From contig CAZSXS010000003.1 of NCBI GenBank assembly GCA_964611385.1, forward strand, positions 1 to 64,000: a DNA stretch of 64,000 bases. The letters run 5' to 3'. The position numbers and the translations under genes are program-made. Numbering within the stretch: the stretch's first letter is position 1; every line of letters starts with the position of its first letter. This DNA comes from CAZSXS01 sp964611385 (GTDB taxonomy: Bacteria; Bacillota; Clostridia; Lachnospirales; CAYPQA01). The notes beneath the pieces were generated by a model. The model ran no database searches, was not told the origin of the DNA, and worked only from the letters and a program-made list of their open reading frames with translations. Positions 51,330-60,719 of the stretch are shown piece by piece.

Positions 51330-51932
51330 TTAGGTGCCAAGCAGGGTAGAGATTCCTAAATAGACCAGTCCAGAGCCAAAAATAACGAGTATAGGGTTCT
51401 TTTTAAAAACTTTAAGGACCAGAAAGGCTAGTAAAAAAACAAGGACAGCAATCCCATTTAAACTTGTAAAAACTCGGGCAGCTGCATTAAAGAATCCCTC
51501 ACTGAGCTTGAACGAAGGTTTTTCGATAAACAAAGACATAGAAAGAATCGATAGGGAGGCAGAAGCGATTAGGGCGACGGCAGCCGGGCGAAGACCGGCG
51601 AGAACAGATTGCACCACCGTAAGGTTTTTATATTTGAAGTAGAAGAAGGCAAGGGTAAGAACAATGATACAGGAAGGGGTGACGCAACCGGCCGTTGCAA
51701 CAATTGCACCAGGAATGCCGCCCACTCGTATGCCCACAAAGGTGGCGGCATTGATCGTAATAGGCCCTGGGGTCATTTGAGAGATGGTGATCAAATCCAA
51801 AAGCTCATCCATGGTAAGCCAAGCGTTCAGCTCCACAACCTGCTTTTGAATTAAGGGCATGGCCGCATAGCCCCCGCCGATACTAAAGAGTCCGGTCTGG
51901 AAGAAGCTCCAGAACAGTTGTAGGTAGGACAA
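51330..51932 (-). CDS. Chromate transporter family protein (single-domain)
   Basis: A 200-residue membrane protein with one chromate-transporter domain: FSIGGGYAAMPLIQ near the start and QMTPGPITINAATFVGIRVG. Short CHR proteins are usually encoded as a pair that forms one transporter; here no second half is adjacent. The substrate may be an anion other than chromate. TTG 51932 follows GGAGTGATTT. The 50-base gap to the methyltransferase allows cotranscription. Confidence 0.87.
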   Translation of the reverse strand: MSYLQLFWSFFQTGLFSIGGGYAAMPLIQKQVVELNAWLTMDELLDLITISQMTPGPITINAATFVGIRVGGIPGAIVATAGCVTPSCIIVLTLAFFYFKYKNLTVVQSVLAGLRPAAVALIASASLSILSMSLFIEKPSFKLSEGFFNAAARVFTSLNGIAVLVFLLAFLVLKVFKKNPILVIFGSGLVYLGISTLLGT

Positions 51933-52064
51933 GGAAAATCACTCCATTTGCAAACATAGTTGACGATAAACCAATCCTCATATATACTTTCACCAAATGA
52001 AACATTTTAGCATAAAGTTTAGCCAATGTGAAAACCTAAAACAAATAACAAAAGGATGATCAGT

Positions 52065-52796
52065 ATGAGAAATTACAGTGAAGAATTAGAAAAAAGAGTC
52101 GCTTTTATTCAAGAAATCCTTCAAAAATCCAAAGCCTCCGGCATTGTGTTTGGGAACAGCGGGGGCAAGGACAGCGCCCTGGTGGGGATCCTGTGTAAGA
52201 AGGCCTGTGAGCATGTAACCGGGGTGATCCTGCCTTGCCGTTCGGTTCAAAATTATCAATCGGATCGGGACGACGCCCTGGAACTGGCGAAGGCTTTTTC
52301 CATTGACACCATCGAAGTGGACTTGAGCAAGGTGAAAGACGAGTTGTTAGCAAGTATCCAAAAGACGACCGCGATTATTCCCCAAGCCGATGTAAACATT
52401 GCCCCCCGCCTGAGAATGACCACTCTTTACACCATCGGGCAAAGCAAAAACTACCTTGTAGCCGGAACCGGGAACAAGAGCGAGGCTTTTGTGGGGTATT
52501 TTACCAAGTGGGGGGATGGGGCCTATGACTTCAACCCCATAGGGGACTTGACAGTTACGGAGGTCTTTGAGTTTCTACGATTTTTGAAGGCACCGGAGTC
52601 CATTATCAACAAAGCCCCCTCCGCCGGTCTTTATGAAGGACAGACGGACGAGAAGGAGTTGGGTGTCAGCTATGCCCAAATTGATGAATACATTCAGACT
52701 GGACAAACCAGTCCGAAGGAATCAGAGGAGAGAATCCACAGGGCGCACAGTTTGACGCAGCACAAGCGGGAGCCCGTCCCAGTCTACCGTGGTTGA
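52065..52796 (+). CDS. nadE: NAD synthetase (ammonia-dependent type)
   Basis: A 243-residue enzyme that amidates nicotinate adenine dinucleotide, the last step of NAD synthesis. The pyrophosphate loop GNSGGKDSALVG, GTGNKSEAFVGYFTKWGDG and NKAPSAGLYEGQTDEKELG are clear. There is no glutaminase domain. ATG 52065 has AAAGG nine bases upstream; ATG 52056 overlaps that site. Its last 75 bases overlap the end of hisS on the other strand. Confidence 0.95.
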   Translation: MRNYSEELEKRVAFIQEILQKSKASGIVFGNSGGKDSALVGILCKKACEHVTGVILPCRSVQNYQSDRDDALELAKAFSIDTIEVDLSKVKDELLASIQKTTAIIPQADVNIAPRLRMTTLYTIGQSKNYLVAGTGNKSEAFVGYFTKWGDGAYDFNPIGDLTVTEVFEFLRFLKAPESIINKAPSAGLYEGQTDEKELGVSYAQIDEYIQTGQTSPKESEERIHRAHSLTQHKREPVPVYRG

Positions 52797-54005
52797 GCCA
52801 CCAGTAGCCATGTTCTTTAGATTTAATTTTTTCTGAGCGATTTCATCATCACCAATGATACAGGAAAAAGCAGCGTTGATCTTATCCGCATATTTCAGCT
52901 GAGCCTTCACGCTACGCTCCAGCGTATCTGTTTCCGCAACAAAGCCAGCCTGCCGCAACTGAAAGGTCAGAGCCTGCGCCTGATAGAAACCGGCCTTGCC
53001 GACATATCCGATGAATATGTCCGCAGCGGCCGGTTTTTTCGTGGCCAGACCCTGGGACTCAAGCACCATCAAAAGGCGTTCCAAGCCCATACCAAAGCCA
53101 ACAGCTCCAGTCTTGGGGCCACCGCATTCCTCAATCATTGCGTCATAACGACCACCGCCGCAGACTGTACTTTGAGAACCGATATCGCCGCAAATAAATT
53201 CAAAAACAGTTCTAGTATAATAATCCAGGCCACGAACGATCTTGGTATCAATGAAAAAAGGAATATGCAATCCGGACAGGATTTGCATCAGGCTTTCGAA
53301 ATGCTCCCGGCACTCCTTGTCTAGGCTTTCAAGGACGGAGGGAGCGTTTTTCACGATATCCTTACACTGCTCATTTTTACAATCCAAAATTCGAAGGGGA
53401 TTCTTCGAGAAGCGATCTTTACAGGTATCACAGAGCTGGTTTAAATTTTCCTGCAAGTAGCCTTTTAAGACCTCGTTATATTTTTTTCTACACTCACGGC
53501 CGCCCAGGCTATTGATATGCAGAGTAACATTTTTGATCCCCAGTCTTTGGATCAGCTCATAGGCCAGGGAAATGACCTCAGCATCACAGGCGGGGCTATA
53601 AGAGCCATAGGCCTCAATCCCAAACTGGTGGAACTGTCGATTTCTACCGGCCTCAGGTTTTTCATAGCGGAAGGTAGGGGCAATATAATAGAGTTTTGTG
53701 GGCTGGGTGTTGGCGTACAAGCTATGCTCGATATAAGCACGGGCGGCACCGGCTGTTCCTTCCGGACGAAGGGTAATACTACGCTCACCCTTATCTTGGA
53801 AGGTATACATTTCCTTCTGCACGATATCTGTCGTATCGCCCACGCCCCGCACAAAAAGCTCGGTATGTTCAAATACAGGCGTTCTAATTTCTGTATAATT
53901 AAAGTCTCGGCAAGTTTGCTTAATCAAGTCCTCAACGCTCTGCCAGAGTCTTACTTCATCACCAAAAATATCCTTTGTTCCTCTCGGAAGCTGTGTTATC
54001 AACAT
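52722..54005 (-). CDS. hisS: Histidyl-tRNA synthetase
   Basis: A 427-residue class II synthetase that charges tRNA-His. The start QLPRGTKDIFGDEV, motif RGLDYYTRTVFEF, GGGRYD and motif 3 GFGMGLERL are visible, plus a C-terminal anticodon domain. The last 25 codons overlap nadE tail to tail and end WDGLPLVLRQTVRPVDSLL. The start codon is four bases after the hemZ stop, so the two are coupled. Confidence 0.96.
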   Translation of the reverse strand: MLITQLPRGTKDIFGDEVRLWQSVEDLIKQTCRDFNYTEIRTPVFEHTELFVRGVGDTTDIVQKEMYTFQDKGERSITLRPEGTAGAARAYIEHSLYANTQPTKLYYIAPTFRYEKPEAGRNRQFHQFGIEAYGSYSPACDAEVISLAYELIQRLGIKNVTLHINSLGGRECRKKYNEVLKGYLQENLNQLCDTCKDRFSKNPLRILDCKNEQCKDIVKNAPSVLESLDKECREHFESLMQILSGLHIPFFIDTKIVRGLDYYTRTVFEFICGDIGSQSTVCGGGRYDAMIEECGGPKTGAVGFGMGLERLLMVLESQGLATKKPAAADIFIGYVGKAGFYQAQALTFQLRQAGFVAETDTLERSVKAQLKYADKINAAFSCIIGDDEIAQKKLNLKNMATGGSTTVDWDGLPLVLRQTVRPVDSLL

Positions 54006-54009
54006 GACA

Positions 54010-55599
54010 CTACTCCTTTTTTGTTAAGACGGCGTTTGTGGTTTGTGAACGGCGTATATATTCGCCTACATCTTTTGGGTTTGCCTTTCGTTCGATGTGA
54101 TTGCTGTGCCGATCCACGAGCTTTGTGATGGCTCCGGCTCCGGCGGCCAGGATCGTTTGCTTTTCGGCCATGATCATCACATTATAAAAGCTGAAATACC
54201 CTTCCTTGGCATAGCCTACATTTTCAAAGTTTCCCAGCATGTTTTTTTGCCGGTACATGTAATAGGGCAGGAGGTCTTTCTTTGAGAGCATTTCTCGCGA
54301 GATACTCAGCATGTCTTCAATTAATGAAAGGCCTTGATGCAAGTCATGAGGGGAAAATTCATCCGTGCTTTTCTTTTGATTGATTTCCTTTTCATAGGTT
54401 TCTTTTTCATTTGTTTCTTTTTCATTTGTTTCTTTTTCTCTTGATTCTTTTTTGCTTGTTTCCTTTAGGGTTGTTTGCTCCCGCATTTCCTCTTTGAACC
54501 TGGAAGCTCTTTTGATGGCAAGGGTATGCACGGTTACGGACTTGGGGCTTAAGGAACAGATCTCCTGAAAGGTGTTTTTTACGTCCTGTAGCCCTTCCCC
54601 GGGCAAACCCAGAATCAAGTCTATGTTGATATTGTCATGGCCAAGTCGCTCTGCCAGCTCATAGGCTTCCAAAAATTCTCTTGCTGTATGTTTCCGGCCA
54701 ATGCGTCTTAGGGTTTCATCATTCATGCTTTGAGGATTGATGCTGATTCTTGAGACGCCGTGCTCTTTACAGATCCGCAGCTTGTCCGCATCCAAGGTAT
54801 CCGGCCTTCCAGCCTCTACAGTAAACTCCTGTAGATTTTCGACCTCAAAGAGCCTGACCACCGTGTCCAGTAGGCGGGCTAACTGGGCCGCACTTAAAGC
54901 AGTGGGAGTTCCACCGCCGATGTAGATGGATTCAAGTACCTGTAGCCTCTGACTTAAGCCCTCCAACTCCTTACACAAGCAATCCAAATAAGAATCAACC
55001 CTTGAAGTCCCATACTTTTTCGTGGCCCACTGAATATCCTCCGCCGCAAAAGAGCAATACCCGCAGCGGGAAGGACAAAAGGGGATTCCGATATAAAGAC
55101 TAAGCCCTTCGGGCTTGGACAGGCGCAGAATTTTATCTTCGTTTCTGGAGATCTCCTGCATGAGTAAAAATTTATCTTCGCGAATACGGAAGGCTTCCCG
55201 ATCAAGGTCTTTCACCTTTGCCGGTCGTACACCAGTTAAAAGTCCCCAAGGCGGGGAAAAGCCTGTAACCTCTTTTAAAAGCTCAAACATGCTCAGTTTG
55301 ACCAAATAACGTTCTTGGGCTTTCGATATGGAACCTTGCACCCTGTCTGCATCTTGCTGCACGTCGTGATTTTGTGCCGAATCAGCACTTGACACCGCTA
55401 TGGAATCAACAAACTTCCGCTTATGCTCTTGGCCATCCACATAATAAATACTTAAACAGCGATTCATCAAGAGCAGGCTTTCTACCGTGATCCCCTCTTG
55501 GGCCGGGCAGCTTAGCTTGGTGTAGTTCTCACCCTGGTAAAACACCTGGGTCATGGTTTGAATCTCGTAGTCGTAGGGATGATTTAAAATGCAGTTCAT
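54010..55599 (-). CDS. hemZ: Coproporphyrinogen dehydrogenase-like radical SAM protein HemZ
   Basis: A 529-residue radical SAM enzyme related to HemN, predicted to act on coproporphyrinogen III or to be a heme-related paralogue. The Fe-S motif is PFCPSRCGYC (Cys175, 179, 182), with YIGGGTPTAL and GLPGE for SAM binding, and a HemZ-specific N-terminal domain (~1-165). An insertion (~378-410) of degenerate repeats such as KETNEKETNEKETYEKE interrupts the C-terminal half. It overlaps the MBL gene by four bases and is followed by hisS. Confidence 0.88.
   Translation of the reverse strand: MNCILNHPYDYEIQTMTQVFYQGENYTKLSCPAQEGITVESLLLMNRCLSIYYVDGQEHKRKFVDSIAVSSADSAQNHDVQQDADRVQGSISKAQERYLVKLSMFELLKEVTGFSPPWGLLTGVRPAKVKDLDREAFRIREDKFLLMQEISRNEDKILRLSKPEGLSLYIGIPFCPSRCGYCSFAAEDIQWATKKYGTSRVDSYLDCLCKELEGLSQRLQVLESIYIGGGTPTALSAAQLARLLDTVVRLFEVENLQEFTVEAGRPDTLDADKLRICKEHGVSRISINPQSMNDETLRRIGRKHTAREFLEAYELAERLGHDNINIDLILGLPGEGLQDVKNTFQEICSLSPKSVTVHTLAIKRASRFKEEMREQTTLKETSKKESREKETNEKETNEKETYEKEINQKKSTDEFSPHDLHQGLSLIEDMLSISREMLSKKDLLPYYMYRQKNMLGNFENVGYAKEGYFSFYNVMIMAEKQTILAAGAGAITKLVDRHSNHIERKANPKDVGEYIRRSQTTNAVLTKKE
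54375..54470. repeat. 15-bp-period coding repeat inside hemZ
   Basis: On the + strand the unit CATTTGTTTCTTTTT recurs with small changes about four times, encoding Lys-Glu-Thr-Asn-Glu repeats on the minus strand. It looks like a slippage-expanded linker and keeps the reading frame. Confidence 0.8.
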
Positions 55600-56282
55600 A
55601 GGAGCGGATTATGCCGTTTTTCATGGCCAATACTGGTTGCCTCTTCATGACCGGGATAAACCGCCGTGTCCTCTGGTAAGGTAAAGAGCTTTTCAATGGA
55701 AGACAGCAACTCTTGTGTGCTTCCTCCGGGAAAATCGGTACGCCCAACAGTCTCACGGAAAAGAGTATCGCCAGAGAACAGCACGCCTTCCTGGGGATCA
55801 TAATAGCAAACGCAGCCTTTGGTATGCCCAGGTGTATGCAGCACTCGAAGCAAAGTACCCTTTGCGCTGCCTTCTACAGGCTTGTCGCTGTTCTTGGTGC
55901 CAAGAACAATCTCCGCTCCATCCTCTAAGGCTTCATCCACCAAAATGGAAAAAGCCTTATCCCTTAAAAACACAGAAAGATTTAGCTTCGGATCAGAAAG
56001 CAAGGAAACTTCATCCTTGTGGGCGCAAATCTTCACGTTCTGGCTGTGACTGCCGGTTTTGGTGGATAAGGCTTCCTTTAGCTTTGTTACACTGCCCACA
56101 TGGTCATAGTGGCCATGGGTCAGCAGGATTCTGGAAATCTGAATACCCTTTTCCTGAATGTAATTCATAATTTCCAGAAGGCTGCCGCCTGGATCAATTA
56201 ATACCCCGTCCTTACTGTTCTCGTCATAGTAGAGATAGCAGTTTTCAGCCAGGGGAGGAACTATAAAGGTTTTTATTTTCAA
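55596..56282 (-). CDS. MBL-fold metallo-hydrolase (glyoxalase II-like)
   Basis: A 228-residue metallo-beta-lactamase-fold hydrolase. The metal motif is THGHYDH (residues 55-61), with HTPGHTKGCVCY, FSGDTLF and a final PGHEEATSIGHEK. It resembles hydroxyacylglutathione hydrolase (YcbL-type), though the organism probably lacks glutathione, so the thioester substrate is uncertain. Its end overlaps hemZ by four bases. Confidence 0.92.
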   Translation of the reverse strand: MKIKTFIVPPLAENCYLYYDENSKDGVLIDPGGSLLEIMNYIQEKGIQISRILLTHGHYDHVGSVTKLKEALSTKTGSHSQNVKICAHKDEVSLLSDPKLNLSVFLRDKAFSILVDEALEDGAEIVLGTKNSDKPVEGSAKGTLLRVLHTPGHTKGCVCYYDPQEGVLFSGDTLFRETVGRTDFPGGSTQELLSSIEKLFTLPEDTAVYPGHEEATSIGHEKRHNPLL

Positions 56283-56292
56283 AGGAAACCTC

Positions 56293-56700
56293 CTATTTAA
56301 TTACTTGATTCATTTCAGCAATCTGTAGAATATGCCCAATATTCCCCACGCCTGCAAAGCGCTTCACATCAAAGAAATCCTGGGGTAAGTCAAGCCACAA
56401 CAACTCATTTTCATCCCCGTGAATGGGGACATCTTTATTTAGCCTTCCGACATAAGCCTCCAGGTAGCAAGAATCCTGTGGGTAGGTAAAGTTCATGACA
56501 TGGGTTAAAGTAATCGCTTCTTTAGGAATACCCGTCTCCTCCGCAAGCTCTCTGTAAGCAGCATGAAGACCGTCCTCTTCAGCTTCGATCTTGCCGCCCA
56601 CCAGATTCAGTAATCCTTTGTATGGATTCTTCCTTCGTTTACACATCAACAGTTTTGTTCCGTCCGTATTGTATACGGCGATTACGTTATATCCCTGCAT
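56293..56700 (-). CDS. NUDIX hydrolase
   Basis: A 135-residue pyrophosphatase with a complete Nudix box, G(x5)E(x7)REL-A-EE-T-GI, at about residues 36-58. The overall form resembles 8-oxo-dGTP diphosphatase-like enzymes that act on NDP-X compounds; the substrate is unknown. It lies ten bases upstream of the MBL hydrolase, so probably the first gene of the nudix-MBL-hemZ-hisS run. Confidence 0.92.
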   Translation of the reverse strand: MQGYNVIAVYNTDGTKLLMCKRRKNPYKGLLNLVGGKIEAEEDGLHAAYRELAEETGIPKEAITLTHVMNFTYPQDSCYLEAYVGRLNKDVPIHGDENELLWLDLPQDFFDVKRFAGVGNIGHILQIAEMNQVIK

Positions 56701-56715
56701 TGCGCTTGCCCCCCA

Positions 56716-56824
56716 TCTTTACTAGCTCAGCAAGGTTCAGTTTTGCAAGGCCGACGAACAACAAAATAGAATTTATTCGGCATAAAGGATGGCGGCCCGG
56801 CAACTGTTTATGATACTGAGTATA
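56716..56824. repeat. Dispersed repeat R2, copy B
   Basis: Matches the R2 order: a worn left end (TACTAGCTCAG), TTCAGTTTTGCAAGGCCG, AATAGAATTTAT, GGATGGCGGCCCGGCAA and the right end TACTGAGTATA. It fills the gap between rel and the NUDIX gene. Confidence 0.75.
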
Positions 56825-56825
56825 C

Positions 56826-59057
56826 TTACGTCGTTACCCTTTGGATATCTCGTACACCCGGCAAGCGGGAAATTCTTCCAGTAACACGGTTTAACTGCTC
56901 ACGACCTGTGATCTCGATGCAAAGATTGCATACGATTTCGCAGTTATCCGTCCGGACCACGAGGGATTTTACTGAGATATGCTCATCATTGAGAATCTTT
57001 GAAATATCGCTTAAGAAGCTGATTCGCTCATCGCTACTGATCCGCATTTCTGCCCGGTACAAAACACCAGTATAGAGATTTTGCGGAAGCTGCCATTCGG
57101 CTTCCAGAAGTCGGTGCCGCTCTAACTCATCCATATAAAGGATATTAATACAATCCGTCCGGTGGATGGAAACACCCCGTCCTCTGGTGGTATAAGCCAC
57201 AATTTCATCGCCGGGGACAGGACTGCAACATTTCGAAAAGCGCACGTCGATTTCCCCCACGCCCTTGATATAAATGCCGCTGTGCTTACCAGAGCGATGA
57301 ATCTTTTCCTGGCTCAATATGTCTTCGGGGGTAATGATCTTGTTTTTATCCAGCTTCAGCAAATACTCGTCGTGAAGGCGGTTCAGCACCTGGCCTTCCT
57401 TGATGCCTCCGTGTCCGATGGTAGCACAGAGCGATTCCCAATCCTTCATACTAAAGCGGTTGAGCACCTTTTCGACAAACTCCGGCTCTAAAAGCTCTGA
57501 AAGGACTAAGCCCTTTTTCTTGGCTTCCTTTTCAAGCAGCTCCTTCCCACGGAGGATGTTGTCATCCTTGTTTTCCTTTTTGAACCACTGGTTGATTTTG
57601 CTTTTGGCCTGACTGGTTTTCACCAGCTTGAGCCAGTCATGGCTTGGGCCTTTTGAATTTTGGCTGGTGATAATATCGACCCGGTCGCCGGTTTGAAGCA
57701 CATAGTCAAAGGTGACGATTCGCCCATTGACCCGAGCGCCGATCATCTTGTTACCGATGGCACTGTGTATAGCATAGGCAAAGTCTATAGGTGAGGAACC
57801 GCTACTCAGGCTCACTACGGCCCCTGTGGGCGTAAAGCAGTAGACATGCTCTTCGAAAACATTCAAGTCTACCTTCAGGGTTTCCAGATATTCCTTGTTA
57901 TCCGACAAGTCCCTCTGCCACTCCAAAATCTGACGAAGCCAGGCAAGTTTTGCTTCTTCTTTTTCGTTGGAGGCGCCGCCGCTACCTTCCTTATACTTCC
58001 AATGGGCAGCAATACCGTACTCGGAGATCCGATGCATATCCAAGGTTCGGATCTGCACCTCAAAGGGTTCCCCTTCTTTACCGATAAGGGTGGTATGGAG
58101 GCTTTGGTACATATTGGGCTTTGGCATGGCAATGTAGTCCTTGAAACGTCCAGGTACTGGCGTCCAGGTCTCATGCACGATGCCTAAGACATCATAGCAA
58201 TCGCGCACGTCCTTCACGATGGCACGCACCGCAAAGAGGTCAAAAATCTGGTCAAGGGTTTTATCCTGCGCCTTCATTTTTTTATAGATGCTGAAATAAT
58301 GCTTCGTGCGTCCTTCAACATTGGCCTCTATACCCGCCAGTCTTAGCTTCTCTTTTAAGGTATCTACGATGGTATCAACGAAGACAATGTGCTCAAGCTG
58401 CTTGGCATTGATTTTATTTTTAAGCTCGGTATATTCCTCTGGATTGATATAGTAAAAGGACAGATCCTCCAGCTCGTAACGGATTTTAGAAATACCCAAG
58501 CGATGCGCCAGAGGCGCATAAATGTCCAGGGTTTCTTGGGCTTTGATTTTCTGCTTTTCGGGCTTGACATATTGGAGGGTGCGCATGTTGTGCAACCGGT
58601 CCGCAACCTTGATCAAGATGACCCGAATATCCTTGGCCATGGCTAAAAACAATTTTCGATAGTTTTCTGCTTGTAAGTCTTCTTTAAAGTCGATGTTGTT
58701 TTGTTGCCTCAGCTTTGAATTGTCATCTTCAATCTGTTCTAGCTTGGTCACTCCGTCCACAAGCTGTGCGATTTCCTCGCTGAAAAGCTTAACTACATCC
58801 TCATAGTTGATCTCTGTGTCTTCGATTATATCATGCAATATACCCGCCACAATGGTCTCCAAGTCCATTTCAAGTCCCGCAAGAATAATGGCAACGGAAA
58901 GTGGATGGATGATATAAGGCTCTCCGGATTTTCTGAGTTGTTCTCCATGAGCATCACAAGCAATCCGATAAGCCTTTTCAACAATGGAAAGGTCATTGGA
59001 CGGGTGATATTTTTTTATTTCTGTTATTAATGTATCAAATAATTGTACACAATTCAT
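56826..59057 (-). CDS. rel: Bifunctional (p)ppGpp synthetase/hydrolase
   Basis: A 743-residue long RelA/SpoT homologue that makes and degrades the stringent alarmone. Order: HD hydrolase domain (HPLS with His51, HDIIEDT with His75/Asp76), synthetase domain (~230-350), TGS domain (~390-450), conserved Cys-rich segment (VRFSKCCSPVPGDEIV) and a C-terminal ACT domain (~665-743). Both catalytic domains look complete. GAAAGG precedes the ATG. R2 copies lie on both sides of the gene. Confidence 0.96.
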   Translation of the reverse strand: MNCVQLFDTLITEIKKYHPSNDLSIVEKAYRIACDAHGEQLRKSGEPYIIHPLSVAIILAGLEMDLETIVAGILHDIIEDTEINYEDVVKLFSEEIAQLVDGVTKLEQIEDDNSKLRQQNNIDFKEDLQAENYRKLFLAMAKDIRVILIKVADRLHNMRTLQYVKPEKQKIKAQETLDIYAPLAHRLGISKIRYELEDLSFYYINPEEYTELKNKINAKQLEHIVFVDTIVDTLKEKLRLAGIEANVEGRTKHYFSIYKKMKAQDKTLDQIFDLFAVRAIVKDVRDCYDVLGIVHETWTPVPGRFKDYIAMPKPNMYQSLHTTLIGKEGEPFEVQIRTLDMHRISEYGIAAHWKYKEGSGGASNEKEEAKLAWLRQILEWQRDLSDNKEYLETLKVDLNVFEEHVYCFTPTGAVVSLSSGSSPIDFAYAIHSAIGNKMIGARVNGRIVTFDYVLQTGDRVDIITSQNSKGPSHDWLKLVKTSQAKSKINQWFKKENKDDNILRGKELLEKEAKKKGLVLSELLEPEFVEKVLNRFSMKDWESLCATIGHGGIKEGQVLNRLHDEYLLKLDKNKIITPEDILSQEKIHRSGKHSGIYIKGVGEIDVRFSKCCSPVPGDEIVAYTTRGRGVSIHRTDCINILYMDELERHRLLEAEWQLPQNLYTGVLYRAEMRISSDERISFLSDISKILNDEHISVKSLVVRTDNCEIVCNLCIEITGREQLNRVTGRISRLPGVRDIQRVTT

Positions 59058-59084
59058 ACTCTCAACCTTTCCATGTTTTTGGAT

Positions 59085-59187
59085 TACATTCAGTCCCTCT
59101 CAGCTTTGCAAGGTCGCCACTCAAGACAATAGAATTTATCAAGGCTGAATGAAGGCGGCTTAGAAAATGTTTTAGAGACTGAGTATA
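59085..59187. repeat. Dispersed repeat R2, copy C
   Basis: Left end TACATTCAGTC, then CAGCTTTGCAAGGTCGCCA, ATAGAATTTAT, GGCTGAATGAAGGCGGCTTA and right end GAGACTGAGTATA. It is closely similar, base for base in many places, to the reverse complement of copy A. Confidence 0.85.
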
Positions 59188-59227
59188 GATACTTATCAAA
59201 ATATGCAGGAAGCTGTTTTTTTGAACC

Positions 59228-59320
59228 TACTCAGTCTTGGTCAGCTTTGCAAAACCGCAATTATATTGGGTACCCGCAGAGATGATAGCAGATTTGAGAT
59301 CGGTTTTGAGACTGAGAATA
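59228..59320. repeat. Dispersed repeat R2, copy D
   Basis: Left end TACTCAGTC, then CAGCTTTGCAAAACCGC, a diverged middle, and right end GAGACTGAGAATA. It lies 40 bases from copy C in the same orientation. Confidence 0.8.
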
Positions 59321-59394
59321 CTATGTAATGCCCAAAATATCGGACATCAGATGAACAAAAAGATCATCTTCTAAGCTTACCTTGCATTTTGCTT

Positions 59395-60669
59395 TTAAAG
59401 CTTTCTGTTTTTGAACTTTCGGTATAAACGGAAAAAGACCATCTTTAAAATGGCGCTGGCAGGGACGGCAAAGACAAGACCCAAAAAGCCAAAGAGCTTT
59501 CCAAAGACCGCCAGGGACAGTAAAACCGTTACCGGCCCAAGCTTTACGCTTTTTCCGACCACCTTGGGTACAATGAATATAGAGTCGATCTGTTGCAAGA
59601 CTAAAATTCCGATGGCAGCAATGACCGCTTTTTGTGCGTTACCGTTCATTAAAGCCACCAGTACAGTTAGCACAAAGCCCACGATGGAGCCGACATAGGG
59701 GATCAGATTGGAAAAGCCGGAGATCAAACCGATGATTAGGGCAAAGTCCACCGAAATCACGGTAAGCCACAGGCCGATCAGACTAGCCATGATGATGGCG
59801 TCTGTCAACTGCCCCCGAATATAGCCGGAAAAAACTTCATTCACATCGGACATCCAGCCAAGTACCCGACGATTTAGCTTGCTAGGGGTAAAGGTGACAA
59901 AGATTTCTTTGGTCTTTCGTAAGAGGGTGTTTTTGTCCTTCAAGAGATAAAAAGAGATGATCAAGCCTAAGAGAAAATTCATAAGCCCGCCTCCGGCCGT
60001 TGTTAGGCTTTCGGCAAAGCCCAGGAGAAAAATTTTAAAATACTGCCCCAGGGTGCTGATAAAGTCCGTTAAATAAGTGGAGATATAGTCAAAAACGCCC
60101 CACTCCATAAGCAAAACCTGAATGTTGGTATAAATTTCGGAGAAGCGGTTTACGGTTTTTGTGGTGCTGTCCATGATCAGGTTGGTGTCCATGGTTTTAA
60201 AGAAGGTGGCCACCAGAGCAAAGAGGATCAGAAAAAAACAGAGAAAGGTAGCCAAGGTACCCAGGAAGCGGGAGCTTTCTTCTTTGGGAAGGATCTCCTT
60301 CTCACCGGGCTTGTTGCGTTTTGGGGAAGCCTTCGGCTTTCGGTATAAGCTTTTATACTTTACAGCCTTACTCTGCCTCGGTCTTCCCAAAGAACCTAGC
60401 TTTTCCCGTATGCGTAGCTTTGTCAGCCGTTCCTGAAAGAAGCCCACTAACGGATCCAACAGGTAGGCAATGACAAAGGCAATGAGCAGGGGTGAGAAAG
60501 CAGAAAAAAGCCCTTTGAAAAACCCGAAAATCCCGGCAAAAAAATCAGTAGGATTGGTTAAGATCTGCGCCACTGCGTTCGCAAGCAGGGAAAGGGCATA
60601 GACCACAACTAAGGTAAAAATAACATGGAAGGAAATTTTCAGGTAATTCTTATCCCAAGGCAGTTTCAT
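59395..60669 (-). CDS. AI-2E family transporter (PerM/UPF0118)
   Basis: A 424-residue membrane protein with the paired hydrophobic arms of the AI-2E/PerM family, about eight spans. The late signature LIPYVGSIVGFVLTVLVAL and FGLGLVFAVPASA-type end are present. A charged loop around residues 95-135 is rich in Lys, Arg and Pro. Members are implicated in autoinducer-2 export or Na+/H+ exchange; the role here is unknown. ATG 60669 follows GGAGG; an in-frame TTG at 60681 overlaps that site. Confidence 0.9.
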   Translation of the reverse strand: MKLPWDKNYLKISFHVIFTLVVVYALSLLANAVAQILTNPTDFFAGIFGFFKGLFSAFSPLLIAFVIAYLLDPLVGFFQERLTKLRIREKLGSLGRPRQSKAVKYKSLYRKPKASPKRNKPGEKEILPKEESSRFLGTLATFLCFFLILFALVATFFKTMDTNLIMDSTTKTVNRFSEIYTNIQVLLMEWGVFDYISTYLTDFISTLGQYFKIFLLGFAESLTTAGGGLMNFLLGLIISFYLLKDKNTLLRKTKEIFVTFTPSKLNRRVLGWMSDVNEVFSGYIRGQLTDAIIMASLIGLWLTVISVDFALIIGLISGFSNLIPYVGSIVGFVLTVLVALMNGNAQKAVIAAIGILVLQQIDSIFIVPKVVGKSVKLGPVTVLLSLAVFGKLFGFLGLVFAVPASAILKMVFFRLYRKFKNRKL

Positions 60670-60719
60670 AGAAGCCTCCAAGCGTTTATCTCAACTACAG
60701 GGTTTTCCTAGCTGAGGGA

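Larger units (their letters stand above)
59058..59394. other. Gene-less stretch holding two R2 repeats
   Basis: 337 bases between rel and the AI-2E family gene. It is largely made up of R2 copies C and D in tandem orientation with about 40 bases between them. No gene or clear promoter is seen. Confidence 0.7.

Noticed and set aside
53517..54128. 203-codon open frame on the + strand
   Set aside because: Antisense to hisS and hemZ, crossing their junction, without family motifs.
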